Shown: positions 35,833-47,300, numbered from the stretch's first letter. The stretch: 64,000 bases of DNA from Spodoptera frugiperda (GCF_023101765.2 NC_064227.1:6581592-6645591), one strand, 5' to 3'. Notes: generated from the letters alone by a model not told the origin. Numbers and translations: made by a program.

Positions 35833-35896
35833 TCATTTCTTAAACTTAAATAGTTTCAACTTAAATAGTTTCAACTTAAATAGTTTAAGAAATGAC
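35833..35896. repeat. 15-bp tandem repeat flanked by inverted TCATTTCTTAAAC
   Basis: CTTAAATAGTTTCAA is repeated almost three times. The block is bracketed by TCATTTCTTAAAC and TTTAAGAAATGA. Confidence 0.7.
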
Positions 35897-36149
35897 TCAG
35901 AACCTTTGCCTGAATAGCAAGCCTAATATAATATTACAACAAAACAACCATAACATCCTATTAAAAAAAACACCCAAAAATCCCACACCAACAAAACATG
36001 GCTAATTTTCCAAACCCACTTACAACTCTTTCCATTTTAATCCATTCCTACTTCAACACACCTGTCCTTATACACCATTACTGGGTAACAACATGTCCTT
36101 TTAAAATGACCCCTCTCTTTAACACGCATTTGGACTATAAATCGTTTTA

Positions 36150-36275
36150 ATTAATCACTGGGGTTAAAATGCACCCCGGGCGTCCATTTTGCACCCCTCA
36201 CGGCAATTTTGCACGTCGATTTTTTTACCGGCAAACCGGTGTTTGACCGATTGACCTGAGGGTACGTGGTGACAT
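36150..36275. other. unique segment with spaced TTTTGCAC repeats
   Basis: TGCACCCCGGGCGTCCATTT, TTTTGCACCCCTCACGGCAA, TTTTGCACGTCGAT: the TTTTGCAC/AAATGCACC motif appears three times in about 50 bp, followed by ACCGGCAAACCGGT. No coding frame. Confidence 0.3.
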
Positions 36276-36561
36276 AATTGCGCTTGTTATTTGTTAAAGG
36301 GGTAGGTAGATTAGGTGGTTGACGTGTGTGAAGGTGAGTGATTAGTCTGATTATATTATGTATATGAACTGATTTTTTATGTGTACACTGTATACGTAGG
36401 TTTTAAACTAAACACAAGAAGCCATTCGATTTTCTGTAGCTGTTATTACACATTTTTTTTCCATACCACTGTCAGGGGGAGATGCCTATTTTCAGCTGTG
36501 ACTGGACATGATAATGGCTTTTTAAATGTTATTCACTTTGACAATTCCAAACTCAGTGATA

Positions 36562-36652
36562 TTAAGTCTTTGAATGCCAATAGAAAACTGTTGAAGGCAA
36601 ATCCTCCGCTAACGTCGGTCACCGGTGACCACCACGGCGTTCAAAGTGTTAA
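36562..36652. mobile_element. 91-bp miniature piggyBac-like element (copy 1)
   Basis: Begins TTAA-GTCTTTGAATGCC and ends GGCGTTCAAAGTG-TTAA, imperfect 13-bp terminal inverted repeats within a TTAA duplication. The interior contains the palindrome GGTCACCGGTGACC. The TTTGAACGCC core is shared with the larger piggyBac-like element at 48970, suggesting a common transposase family. Confidence 0.65.
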
Positions 36653-37079
36653 TGTATTTTTTTTTTTTTTGTTGAACTATAATGCACTTAATAATACTTC
36701 GTTCGCTCGAGTCGCACTTGCAACCAATAAACCTACAAGAATAGTTATTCCATTCATAAGATCATAACACTACAACAGATCTGATAAATAATTCAAATAC
36801 TTATTCCAATAGACAAAAGACTTAAAATCGCTTATTGCCAATAATCGGGCTGTATCAATCTCGTAACTTGTAATTGGATGATTAATTAATACTAAATTGT
36901 AAGGGTTAAGCTTTGTTTAGAGAATTTGTTCCAATAAGGAAACCTTGTATATTGTTTGAAAAGTGTACGAAGTTGAAATTTGTAATTAAGTCCTTTAAGA
37001 TTTTCGGCAAAGCCATTATCGTTTAACTTGTATGGGTGTTTATTAATAGCATAACCATCAAATAGATACCTTATATGAC

Positions 37080-37175
37080 TATTTTTTTATGGAATAGGGG
37101 GCAAACGAGTAGCCGAATCACCTGATTTTAAGCAATCAGCACCGCCCATGGACACTCGCAACACCAGAGGAGTTC
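37080..37175 (-). repeat. LINE/SINE family A 3' tail, minus strand
   Basis: Poly-T then TGGAATAGGGGGCAAACGAG, CACCTGATTTTAAGCAATCA, GCACCGCCCATGGACACTCG. Resembles the LINE-type tail at 1168. Confidence 0.6.
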
Positions 37176-37197
37176 CTGAGGCATGACTATATGATGC

Positions 37198-37220
37198 ATG
37201 ACAGTCCACTGCTGGACTAT
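37198..37220 (-). repeat. LINE 3'-terminal fragment
   Basis: Minus strand reads ATAGTCCAGCAGTGGACTGT, matching the CAGCAGTGGAC end of the LINE family at 25180. Very short; weak. Confidence 0.3.
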
Positions 37221-37551
37221 GGGGTTTCTTTATTCTACATGAAACATATAATCATCATGTTTGGCAGACTGGTAGAGATCGCAATTTTAAAGGTTCAAGT
37301 TTATCAGAGAGCACTGCTGGCTGATTGGACATCAGAAGCATTCACTAACAAGGCCGTATAACTTCCAAAACAACGTAAAAAATATTTTCCTACAACAAAG
37401 AAACAGTTTTATTCAAAGCTATCCTTTTGTTCTGTACCAAACAACAGACAGACTAATTAAACATTTAAACTAACTACAAAAACTTTTAACGAAATCAAAA
37501 TCAAGTGAGACTAATTTGTCAACCCTTTGGTACAGGGGACAATACGACGAA

Positions 37552-37608
37552 AATCCGACAACTGCGACAAAATAAAACGACAACTACGACAAAATGAGTT
37601 GTCGGATT
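37552..37608. repeat. 12-bp inverted repeat with CGACAACT repeats
   Basis: AATCCGACAACT and AGTTGTCGGATT are exact inverses, with CGACAAAATAAAACGACAAC between. Possibly a degenerate foldback element. Confidence 0.5.
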
Positions 37609-37860
37609 AATTCCTGTCGAAGTTTTAGAAGCGTGGCGTGTTGAGGGTTGACACTATTCAATGTTTCGATTAGACAATGGTGTAGCTGTAGAGATTACAC
37701 TACAATAAATATTATAATGTAGTATTTCTACAACTACTTCTACTTATTCCACGTATTCCAGCTTAGGTTAGGTGTTATTTTTAAACCCATTAAAAGCCCG
37801 TTTCACAATGTCTAGTTAGCTGCTGCGTACGTTTATGAAAATATAATAACTACATGTGAT

Positions 37861-38005
37861 CCGGTGTTGCGGACTGCCTAGCGGGTTACCGGGGCTCCGG
37901 CTCGAAAAGTAGGAGTAGGAACGGGTTGGTTTTTAGTCAGTAAGAGTCCTCTCGCCTCACCCAAGGCGCGAGAAGTAATTGGATGACTTTCCCTCTTAAA
38001 AAAAA
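37861..38005 (+). mobile_element. family B copy, plus strand
   Basis: Starts GTTGCGGACTGCCTAGCGGG, contains CCGGCTCGAAAAGTAGGAGT, and ends GATGACTTTCCCTCTTAAAA with a short A tail. Confidence 0.75.
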
Positions 38006-38074
38006 CTACATGTGATTCATAAAAAATAAGTATATCCACACAACTTTGACAGTTAACATCCCAGACATTCGATT

Positions 38075-38178
38075 AGGAACGAGGTGGTATTTAGCCAGGA
38101 AAAATCTAACACTCCTTCTCGTCACATCAAGAGTGGAAGAAGCTATTGATGTCCCCCCATTTCTCTTAAAAAAACAGT
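38075..38178 (+). repeat. family B copy, degenerate
   Basis: GGAACGAGGTGGTATTTAGC, CTAACACTCCTTCTCGTC and a CTCTTAAAAAAAC tail. Lies 70 bp beyond the preceding copy, in the same orientation. Confidence 0.5.
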
Positions 38179-39460
38179 AGGTTACCCTTGAAAACATCTA
38201 ACATCTAGCATTAATTAAACAACTATATATACGTCAGTCCTCAAAACTCCCCTTTAGAGTCATTTATAAAGGGACTTTGAAGCATCCTGCGGTAGACATG
38301 TCTCGTTTCCAATTCCGTGAGATAATTAAATGTACGCCAACACTTAAACTTCGGTCTCACTGTCAACCGAAGTTAGGAATGAGTTTTTCGACATCTCTAT
38401 TTAGGTAGGCGGTTTGATTCGGACTCAAGTTTTTTGTGCTGTCAATGTTGATTTGTGTTAGAGGAGACTTTGTTTTTTTGTTGAAGAAAAGGTCCTTTTG
38501 GATTCTATTTTTCTATTTATCACGCCACGTGGAATCAGTAAAGCAGAGTATCTACATTAGTCTACCATCTCTCCTCTTACGGTTGTCATAAGAGAAAGCA
38601 AAGAGAACAAAAGAGAAAACTGTAATATTGAACCCACTGCTAACCATAAAGATGCAAAACATGACGTCTTGGGAAGAAGCTTGCAATAGATGTAACGCTA
38701 AAACTATGTATGTAATCACACTTTTGCCGACCACAAAAAACAATAAAACACCAAACACAATCCAAAAAGGCATTCAACTTTTAACAGACAGACAGACAGC
38801 AACGAGTGCATTGGACCGTAAAATCATCCACTACATATACAAAATGGAGAATTTTATAAGGACGGGAACACACGACATGTATCGATATAAATCACCCGAG
38901 AATCGTGACTCGAGTCCTTCCAATAGATGAATGATACGGAACACATTTCCCGAGTATCGATTACCCGTGACAGATGTTCGAATAATCGATTTGGGTTGCG
39001 AGAGAATTGAAAGTTTGTGTCAGTAGAGGTATTATTCCAGAATTAAATTATGGAACATAACAGTACATTGTAATAGTATATCTGTATTTAGCAAGAAAAC
39101 AATTTACTTAAAGCGCTGAAATACTAAAACAACTAATTTGCTTAGCACTAAAATATTTTGATAAATTGCATGGTCTGCCATTTGATATCTCATTCATCAA
39201 CATGATGAATTAGTTGAGACATCTTTATGAATAATTTTACTTAATACAAGTGACGAGAATAAAACTGTTTAACATAGTATGTTTCAGGCATATTAATCTC
39301 TAAAGAAGTACCTAAATTACTCGCAGCATCCATTGTTCGGTCACGTTTCCAGTCTCAGACTGAGTCTATAAAACCTAAACTAAAGACGAATCCCTCATAT
39401 ACATAAATTAACTATTTAAAACCTAATAACAATTTGACTAATGTTCATATCCGATATAGA

Positions 39461-39592
39461 GCGGAGCTGCGGACTACCTAGCGGGTTTACCGGGCTCCGG
39501 CTCGAAAAGCAAGAGTAGGAACGGGGTGGCTTTTAGTCAGTAAGAGTCTGACACTAGCTCTTGTCTCGCCCAAGGCGGGAGAAGTCATTGAA
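39461..39592 (+). mobile_element. family B copy, plus strand
   Basis: GCGGAGCTGCGGACTACCTA through GGCTCCGGCTCGAAAAGCAA to CGCCCAAGGCGGGAGAAGTC; A tail lost. Confidence 0.75.
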
Positions 39593-39774
39593 TAAATAAT
39601 ACCTTGTTCCTGGCAGACACTCTTAATGAATCACAAGCACAAGCGATACAATAAAAAATAAACAGACAATAATTTTAATTAAACGACCAACACAAGCCAA
39701 AAAAACAAAATACACCTTGAACAATTAATTAAAATACAAAAAAAAAAACACCAAATAGTTATTTCAAATTGAAT

Positions 39775-39960
39775 TCGCGCCAATTCCAATGTTTTTCGTA
39801 ATGGCGACCGAAGCGTGCGTTTCGCGCTCTTTTCTTCCGCCATTTTTATTGGTCCTCTGAGTTGGATTTATGGCCCGCGATAATTGTACGGCAATAAACA
39901 CTTGCAATACGAGCTTAATTAGATTTTAGAGGTCCGTTTTACAATTTATAAGCCGTCATT
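39775..39960. other. unique segment, candidate conserved non-coding element
   Basis: GCGACCGAAGCGTGCGTTTC, GCGCTCTTTTCTTCCGCCAT, GGCCCGCGATAATTGTACGG. Dense CpG, no repeats, no frame. Confidence 0.25.
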
Positions 39961-40483
39961 TCTACTGAGGAAGATTTAATGTTGTTTTTGAAACTTGGGG
40001 AAGGTAATTCACAATGAGAAACGGCATTTGTAATATTAGTCTTGGAGTTTTAATCAAAAGTGTTAATTGAAATCAATTTGTATTAAATTAGCAGTTAATT
40101 TTATGGAGCTACCTTTAAGTGTTTCTGTTTATTTTTGAGCTTATATTATTGCGGTTTTACTGCCGTTGTTGAAATCCTATTAGCTGTGACTAGTATTTTA
40201 TTGAGCCTACATAATAGGAGCATCTTTAAAGTAAGTATGTCTTTAAACAGTTGTAGGCAGGAATGATCTGCATTACGTGAGATACAATGTGTTTTCTATT
40301 GTGCCTCATATACCGACAGACAAAAGGCTGATTCTGGCCGCTCCCTGGTCTTTGGAGGGAGCAAAAAAACAGAGCATATAATCTTATATTTGTTATCTAG
40401 ATGATGAATCATTACTCAGGGAAATGTTACATTGAAAATTTTATAACAATGTACTATAAACAAACAACATCTTTTTTTAATAT

Positions 40484-40650
40484 GATTTTCTATCACTATG
40501 ATTTTCTCCTGTTTCCTGAGTGCGTTTACAAACATACAATTTAACATACTCATCTGTGAATCACACAAAGAGTAGTTTTATGAGTCAACCGGACCCGCTA
40601 TACGTTGCATGGTAGCCAGTTGCCCAGCCACCGCGCCAACTGTGCAGTCA
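40484..40650 (-). mobile_element. SINE family C
   Basis: GATTTTCTCCTGTTTCCTGA, GTGCGTTTACAAACATACAA, CGGACCCGCTATACGTTGCA, CACCGCGCCAACTGTGCAGT. Confidence 0.75.
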
Positions 40651-40705
40651 AAATGCATCTATCTTTAGACGTCCACTACCAAACATAGGTCTCCAACCTA
40701 AAACT

Positions 40706-40729
40706 AATTAAAACCATATGGTTTTAATT
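40706..40729. repeat. 24-bp perfect palindrome
   Basis: AATTAAAACCAT then ATGGTTTTAATT with no spacer. Immediately right of a short LINE-like GACGTCCACTACC fragment. Confidence 0.6.
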
Positions 40730-41241
40730 CATCATATCCTCATATCCCAAAAACTCATACAGAACCAACAGCAAAACACGTCAAAAAACCAAAAAAGAAA
40801 CAAAAGGCCACCAATAAAAAACATTAGCAATTGTAAATGAGCTAAGAATTGAAAAGGGTTCATAACTTAACCCATAACTCTATGCGTATGGCAGCCATTG
40901 TTCTCCCACCAATCATTATAAGTTGCGAACTGTACGAGTAATATAAAGGCCCCGAGATCGCTACGATAATACTCGTAAAAACTCGATATTTGTTTTGTAA
41001 TTTTAAATTGGCACTTTAGATTTGTATCACGCAATTAGTGTTTGTGCGTGACACTCATTAATTTTGGTGTTTTTTGATGTTTGATACATTAATTGGTGGA
41101 GATTTACATTTTAGACTCATCTTAGCTGAAAATTGAGCTCAGTCATGTACTACTGAAGCATAAACATGTGTCCAGCAGTAGAGAGAAACAAGCTAATTGT
41201 GACAATGTCCTAAATAACCTGAAAGAATAACCACGCAGTCA

Positions 41242-41405
41242 TTTTTAGGAGGAGAGAATCATCCAATGACTTCTCCCGCCTTGGGCGATGCGAGAGGGAG
41301 TGCCAGACTCTCAATACTAACATGCGACTAAAACACCCGTTCCTACTCGAGAATGCTTTTGCGAAGACCGCCCGGAGACACGGAGTCCCGGTAACCCTCT
41401 AGGCA
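41242..41405 (-). mobile_element. family B copy, rearranged
   Basis: The 3' part is normal (GAATCATCCAATGACTTCTC, GATGCGAGAGGGAGTGCCAG). The 5' part is disrupted by extra sequence (AACATGCGACTAAAACACCC, a block repeated at 41468). Forms an inverted pair with 41505-41730. Confidence 0.65.
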
Positions 41406-41424
41406 CGGCGACCTCTCGCGCAGC

Positions 41425-41495
41425 TTTGTAATTGTGTCCAGTATATGACAATAGGCTCTCCTCCTATAACATGCGACTTAAAACACAAATGCGTT
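41425..41495 (+). repeat. tRNA-SINE family T internal fragment
   Basis: GTGTCCAGTATATGACAATA, GGCTCTCCTCCTATAACATG, CGACTTAAAACACAAATG match the middle of the family T SINE at 57545. Sandwiched between two family B copies. Confidence 0.55.
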
Positions 41496-41504
41496 CCGCG
41501 CGCG

Positions 41505-41730
41505 CCTCAAAGAGCCATCAGACCACCACAGATGGGGCCCAGTAGGGCTGATGCTTAATCCGGAGCTGCGGACAACCTAGCGGGTTTACCGGGGCTCCGG
41601 CTCGACAAGCAGGAGTAGGAACGGGGTGGTTTTTAGTCAGTAAGAGTCTGACACTCCCTCTCGCTTTGCCCTGGCGAGAGAAGTCATTGGATGATTTTCC
41701 CCCCTGAAAAAAAAAAAAAAAAAAAAAAAA
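41505..41730 (+). mobile_element. family B, longest copy with 25-nt A tail
   Basis: Begins CCTCAAAGAGCCATCAGACC, continues GATGGGGCCCAGTAGGGCTG, CGGAGCTGCGGACAACCTAG, GGCTCCGGCTCGACAAGCAG and GTAAGAGTCTGACACTCCCT, and ends in an uninterrupted A run. The long pure tail suggests recent insertion. No clear tRNA-type promoter is visible. Confidence 0.75.
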
Positions 41731-42125
41731 CCCCTTCGAGAATGAAAGGCGTAACGTTGCATCCTAAATAACCTCTCATTCATAAATCCAGTTAAAACCC
41801 TCTATTTTCTTTCCTAACCAATCCAATCCGCTTTGATATCGAACCTATAAAAAGGAAATAAGTAGAAGTCGGTGCTAAATTAATATCACGCAGCTTAGTT
41901 CTATCGGGGTAATCAGGAATCAAGCCCAGAGTGCACTTACAGAAAGAATTAATCGGTACCATGCTTCCTTGTCACGTAAGAGGGGAAATGGGACAGAACT
42001 AGTGGTTGTATTACGTGTGGTCATTGCTATTGCTATGAAGAAGGGAATTGACATTTTGAGTAGACATATATATACAATAGATAAATAGTGTATTAGAGAT
42101 ATTGTAAAAAACCTTCTTAAAGAGT

Positions 42126-42287
42126 AACGATGGAGTTTCTTGCTCGTTCTTCTCCATTCGAAGCTACACTTTGGAACGAGCGCCTAGCTTCACTGACAGA
42201 CAGACTGACGGACAATTCAATTTGACGTTTCAAAAGTGCCTTATTTAGGACTAATTGAAATAAATGCTTTGACTTTGACTTTGACAA
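42126..42287 (+). repeat. retroelement 3' end, family E
   Basis: Closely matches 15186-15342, with an intact (TTTGAC)n tail. The two copies are similar enough to suggest the same source. Confidence 0.7.
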
Positions 42288-42854
42288 TTTGCTTTCACAA
42301 CAAGAATCAATCTTTAACCATCTTATCTTATTTTAACAGTGGTACCGCGACTAATAAGCCAAAGATTTTGTGTTTATTTTGCTATAGTCGATAGGTCAAA
42401 AAGTCTCATTACTATTAATTAAAAATTTTATGTAAAACCCAGTTAAATTTCGTAAGCCAAACCTTTAAGATTCGAGAAAGAAAAATTATATAAGGTTCCG
42501 CTCGTAGAAGGGAATTACAAACAGCTGAAAGTTCATCCTTACATACCATACTACTTTTGCAAACTATAATAAACTACGCTCAATAATACTACAAAGAACA
42601 AGTAAATATATGAAAACCATTTACTTCAATCAATCTTGTTATGTACCTATAAAAGGGGTGATGTTAAGACCGGCCACGCATAAATTAAGCATTCGCTATC
42701 CCTTAATTTGTGGTACACCCTGAAGCATTACTTTTAAGGGAAACTCGACCTTAATTACAGTTGTAAATAAGACTTACAAGAACAAAATAAAAAATAAAAG
42801 CAAAGAAATTGTAAGGGTTTTCGTTTTAAATAAGATTTACTATATTGCCATATT

Positions 42855-42925
42855 CTGGGCACAATTATGAACTCCGTGCCACTACAGAAGATTTTCAAAA
42901 TCATATACTCAATATTTAATCGATT
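42855..42925 (-). repeat. SINE family T internal fragment
   Basis: ATTCTGGGCACAATTATGAA, CTCCGTGCCACTACAGAAGA is the inverse of the family T middle (compare 18957-18995). Confidence 0.45.
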
Positions 42926-42961
42926 CTTGAGTCGAGTAAAATAGAAAAATCATCACCAATC

Positions 42962-43025
42962 CATCTTCTACAACGGAGAAGGAAGGAGCATTAATCACCA
43001 CGCTTGCTCAAAACACATTGGCAAC
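42962..43025 (-). repeat. SINE family D fragment
   Basis: CATCTTCTACAACGGAGAAG, CATTAATCACCACGCTTGCT. Directly followed by a family B copy. Confidence 0.55.
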
Positions 43026-43036
43026 GAAAGTAAGGC

Positions 43037-43187
43037 TTTTTTGAGGGGGGGAAATTCATCCAATGACTTCTCCCATCTTGGTCGAGGCGAGAGGGAATAT
43101 CAGACTCTTACTGACTAAAAATCACCCCGTTCCTACTCCTGCTTTTCGAACCGGAGCCCCGGTAACTCGCTAGGTAGTCCGCAGACG
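43037..43187 (-). mobile_element. family B copy
   Basis: Begins TTTTTTGAGGGGGGGAAATT and ends CGGTAACTCGCTAGGTAGTC. Joined to a family D SINE fragment on its left. Confidence 0.7.
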
Positions 43188-43702
43188 ACAGTAAAGCCTA
43201 GGTTAGGTTAGGACTGCCGTACAACAATAACCAAATACCTTCATATACAATATGGCTAGTGCAATATTATGACACATACAATTCTTATTGCCATTTTACA
43301 CCCAACACGTAATAGTTGCCAAAATAATAGCGATTGTATTGAAAGAAATGCCTCCTAACCTCATATATCGACGAATGGTAGACCGACATAGATTAATCCG
43401 CGATGCTTTATTTTGTAGTGTAGCGTCGATAGACTGATGACTGGCAGAGGATTCTACTATGGGTTTAATTGACCCTGACTGGAAAATACTGTTGGGCCTT
43501 TTTGATTTTAAAAACTTTGGTATTGTAAGTCCCTTTTGAAAGTGTAAAGGTTTCGATTACCCAGTTGAAAACTATTTTTATAATAAATATAGTGATAACA
43601 TCAACGCCGCCGCCATTGAAGTTGAAGTCAGCGTGCGTATTTGCCAGGAGAGGCGCACAACGCAAGCACTAACTAGTAGGCTATGCGACGTCACCACATC
43701 TG

Positions 43703-43785
43703 CGCACGTTGCTCATAATGAAGAGTCCCTCTGTGGCTCGAAATCAGTAGGGCTTTTCTTAGAATATTTACGTGAGTAAATCGTT
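43703..43785 (-). repeat. foldback-related element, subfamily F2 (second copy)
   Basis: Read on the minus strand: TTTACTCACGTAAATATTCT, CTACTGATTTCGAGCCACAG, GGGACTCTTCATTATGAGCA. Clearly related to 26564-26645. Confidence 0.55.
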
Positions 43786-44529
43786 GTTTTTAATGAATCA
43801 AGTTGAGAATTGAATTTGAGAATTGAATTGTATGGCGAAAAGAAGATGTGTAATTGTGTGCAGTAGGTACCTAAATAGTTTTTATTCAATTTGCAATACT
43901 CCCAAACTCATCTGTGAATAATTCGTGGGATGTTATATGTATATGTATGTATTATTATGTATGTTCTTTCTCATGAAACAAGCCAAAAGCGTTTATTCTC
44001 GCATTTCGAGTAGTTTCAAATTATTTTTTGTTCCAAACCGAATTAAAATGTTCTCTCCAAGTTAGAACGGAGTTGAAACGTGCTATCTTTTTGTTTGTTA
44101 AAAAAAAAACAAGTATAGCAGTTGTTCGGTTTTTGTTTTATGTATTTTATTTTATCGTACAATCGCGAAGTTTATGGTACAGCATTTTGGAGCTATTGAA
44201 ATGTATGTAGAAGATGATATAAATATGTATTATGAACTATGAAGTTCCCGCTGAGTCTGCTAAATGTTAAAATCTGGATTTCAAGGATTATTCAGAATCT
44301 ATTCAGCCATCTTCAAGTTTTAATAAAATATTTTGCAATATATATATAGATTTATAAAAACAACACTTATATTGCAGACACTAATCATCGTCATTATTTC
44401 AGTCCATCACACCGCCCGAATGAAGTAGCTTGACTCTCTCAAGAACTCATCGAACTAATAACATAACTAGTAAGAATTGCTCATAAGTATAATAAACACC
44501 AGAGGAGAGAGAAGACCTAGATTTCTGGA

Positions 44530-44586
44530 GCTCAGGTGGGAGAAGTAATTTGATGATTTCCCACGCTCAAAAAAAAAAAAAAAAGA
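44530..44586 (+). repeat. family B 3' fragment with A tail
   Basis: CTCAGGTGGGAGAAGTAATT, TGATGATTTCCCACGCTCAA, then a run of A. Confidence 0.55.
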
Positions 44587-44589
44587 TCA

Positions 44590-46995
44590 CAGAAATTAAA
44601 GAAATACAACTACAAAACTGTCCTTAATACAAAATTATTCCCGACTTAAACTTTACGTAATTTTCTACACACATTTTACAGCAAATAATCCTGAAAACGT
44701 CCAAATAACATTGAGCCGGTGTAAGTAAAGCAATTTCTCGGGGCCCATCAAAACGGGATCGTGACGGACTACTGAAAAATGTTTCAGAAGTGATGTAGTG
44801 CCACATTAGGTGTCGCAAACTCCTATTTAAATGAGACAAATGACGGCAGTGCTCAACTTATTGAGAGGGTGAGGATACGGTGGGCGCGGGACGCGGGAGC
44901 GGGAGAGTTCGGTATTTGCGATTTATTTTGAAGAATGTTGTAGATAGTTACCTACTTGGTGTTTTTAATAACAAGTAAGTTTGTATGTAGTTGTTTAAAG
45001 TAGTAGTAGAGTTATTCTCTCTAGGTAGATAAAGGTTTAAAGTAGACTTTAATGTTTGGTAGGTTTGAATAACAGATACTATGGACGTAAATTGTACGAA
45101 TGAACAAGGTAAGCAGAAAAATAACTTCAGTAATGTTACTATGACGTAATATTCCACTCAATAGCTACAAAACTACACTTTTTAAACTCAAAAACGAATT
45201 TAGACATAGTAGGTTAATAAGACCTTCATATTAACCACTTTCTTTACTATTCCCCGCCCCGCTCATCGCTCCGCCTATCACCAAACTCGCGCCCATAAAC
45301 ACAAAGAGCTTAGCTTTGAAAACTTGTTTGTTTCCACTTGAGAAGCGAGACCGTTTGTATTTTTGGAATAAACCGCGTTTCAAAACAATGTTTTCATGAA
45401 TTTCAGGGCTGAACACTGAACAAGTGAGCCGTAATGTATGAATTTAACTTTGCAAACTTCTAACGTGATATATTTCAGTAAATTTTCATATAGAAGCTTA
45501 TTTATTTTATTTTTATTTGAGTGTTTTGTTTTGTATTGAAGAGCTATTAATAGTAGTTGACTCTAAGAGAGGAACAAGCAAGTTTAATATTAATGAAAAA
45601 TATTTATAAGAGGTAGTTATTATCCCGATATTTATTATTGAAGACCATTTCTCTTGCATTTCTATATTTTTTTTAAAGGAACAATCAAGTACATGATTTC
45701 TTGGTTTCCTATTCCCCAGGTTACTTGATACTTAAACACTAAGGGTTATGTTATAATCGAAAACCTACACCTAATACCATCTACTAATCGAACCCAAGAT
45801 CACACAATCAACTGTCAGTATTATAACTACTAAACTAAACAACATAATCAATGGACTTTTAACACACCATTACAAAACCCTATAACCACAATCTATTTTT
45901 ACCCAACTCAGTCATCAAACCCTGAGCCAAATCACGGGATACCAATAAAAATACTATTGTTAGAACAAGTAGGGCACGATACTAGTTCACGATGACATAC
46001 AGACAGACAGATGGATCGTTTTATAGTGTGTGACAACGCAGCTGTGATAATAGTGTTTGAAATCTGAAGATTTGTTTTTAAATTGGAAAGATTCTGTTGA
46101 TGTGTAACATGGAAGAATGATTTTGTGGTTTAAATGATCATGTTTAATTGGTTATTTAGTAGGTATCCTCATCAGCAACAGCCCGTGAAAGACCAGAAAG
46201 ATTTTCCATAATGTCCATTTCTTTTCTTCTCCTTTTATAATATCTTCTGATTTATTTTATTGCGGGATCCAAGACAGTTATTCATGTTCCTGAGACGCGC
46301 CGGACTTCAATATTTCGGTGTTTTCATTGTCGTATCTACTGTGGATCCTGGCTTCTAGGAGTTGCAACAGTTTGGAAGATTGTGACGGGCTTCTACCATA
46401 ATCAGGTGGTCGGAGATCCGACAATTAATCTAAATTCAAAATCTCTGGATATATCTAAGTTTTTGACAGAGACTCCATAAAACTAAAGTCAAAATATCGG
46501 TCTTAAACCAAATCGCGTCTGCCGCCTCTGGGTCTACTGTTATGACACCTGCAAGAACTTGCGCCTGTTTCCCAATTTTGTATACACCAAAAACTTACAA
46601 TGCTATAGATCTAACTACAGATTACTCTTCCTCTTTTGACACCATTCAACCATCTATAAATACTGCATTACATCACTTCCCGGGAAACTAAGGTAGTAAA
46701 CAGACCGCGTGACGGACACGCGTCCAAATCGCGAGTGTGTTTACATCCTTACATCAAGTGAGTGAAGTGAGTGAGTTTGTTTGTGAGTTTGTGTAAATGT
46801 TTAGATAACATCACTGTCTGTTCTGCTGATGATTTATAGGGTTTTATGGAGTCAAGGGCGTTGGGATGGTTAAGATAGGATTTCCAGATTAAATTTTTTA
46901 TCTACCTTTAGTACTGGCTACCTTTTTGGGGTGATATTATCTACTATCTACTATCTCTATCTACTCGTATGAAATTAGAAGTTCGATTTTTTTAA
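44590..46995. other. no gene seen
   Basis: Unique sequence. A G-rich GGGCGCGGGACGCGGGAGCG at 44883 and GTGAGTGAAGTGAGTGAGTT at 46759 are the only standouts; no repeat family recognised. Confidence 0.45.
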
Positions 46996-46999
46996 ACTA

Positions 47000-47098
47000 T
47001 GTCGTTGGTTGAAAGGTCGTAAGTTTATTCTCTGGTCCGGCAAAGTATTATTAGATTGTATCGATTTCGAAAATGCTGCTACCAAGGAAACGACTGAG
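47000..47098 (+). repeat. SINE family T, degenerate head
   Basis: CGTTGGTTGAAAGGTCGTAA, TCTCTGGTCCGGCAAAGTAT, TTCGAAAATGCTGC align in order with the family T head and body. Confidence 0.45.
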
Positions 47099-47156
47099 CC
47101 AGGCAAAATATCGTTGTATTTTTTTTCGGTTTAGCACCGAGTTTCTGGGATTTCTG

Positions 47157-47300
47157 CTTATACAGGGTGACTTTGAATTCGACGTATTCCTCTCGGGAGG
47201 TGATAATACAACTAATTTCCTACAAAAATAGCCCTGAGGTCCTTGGGCGGAAAGTGGCTAGTTTCTGAGATATTCAACATTTTTGGTTTTGGTAAAAATA
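47157..47300. repeat. possible transposon end beginning ACAGGGTGACTTTG
   Basis: TATACAGGGTGACTTTGAAT, CCTCTCGGGAGGTGATAATA, CTGAGGTCCTTGGGCGGAAA. ACAGGGTG termini are frequent in insect DNA transposons, but no matching opposite end was found. Confidence 0.3.

Noticed and set aside
36381..36767. 128-codon plus-strand open frame
   Set aside because: Spans the 91-bp piggyBac-like element and flanking AT-rich DNA, with poly-F and low-complexity residues; no domain.
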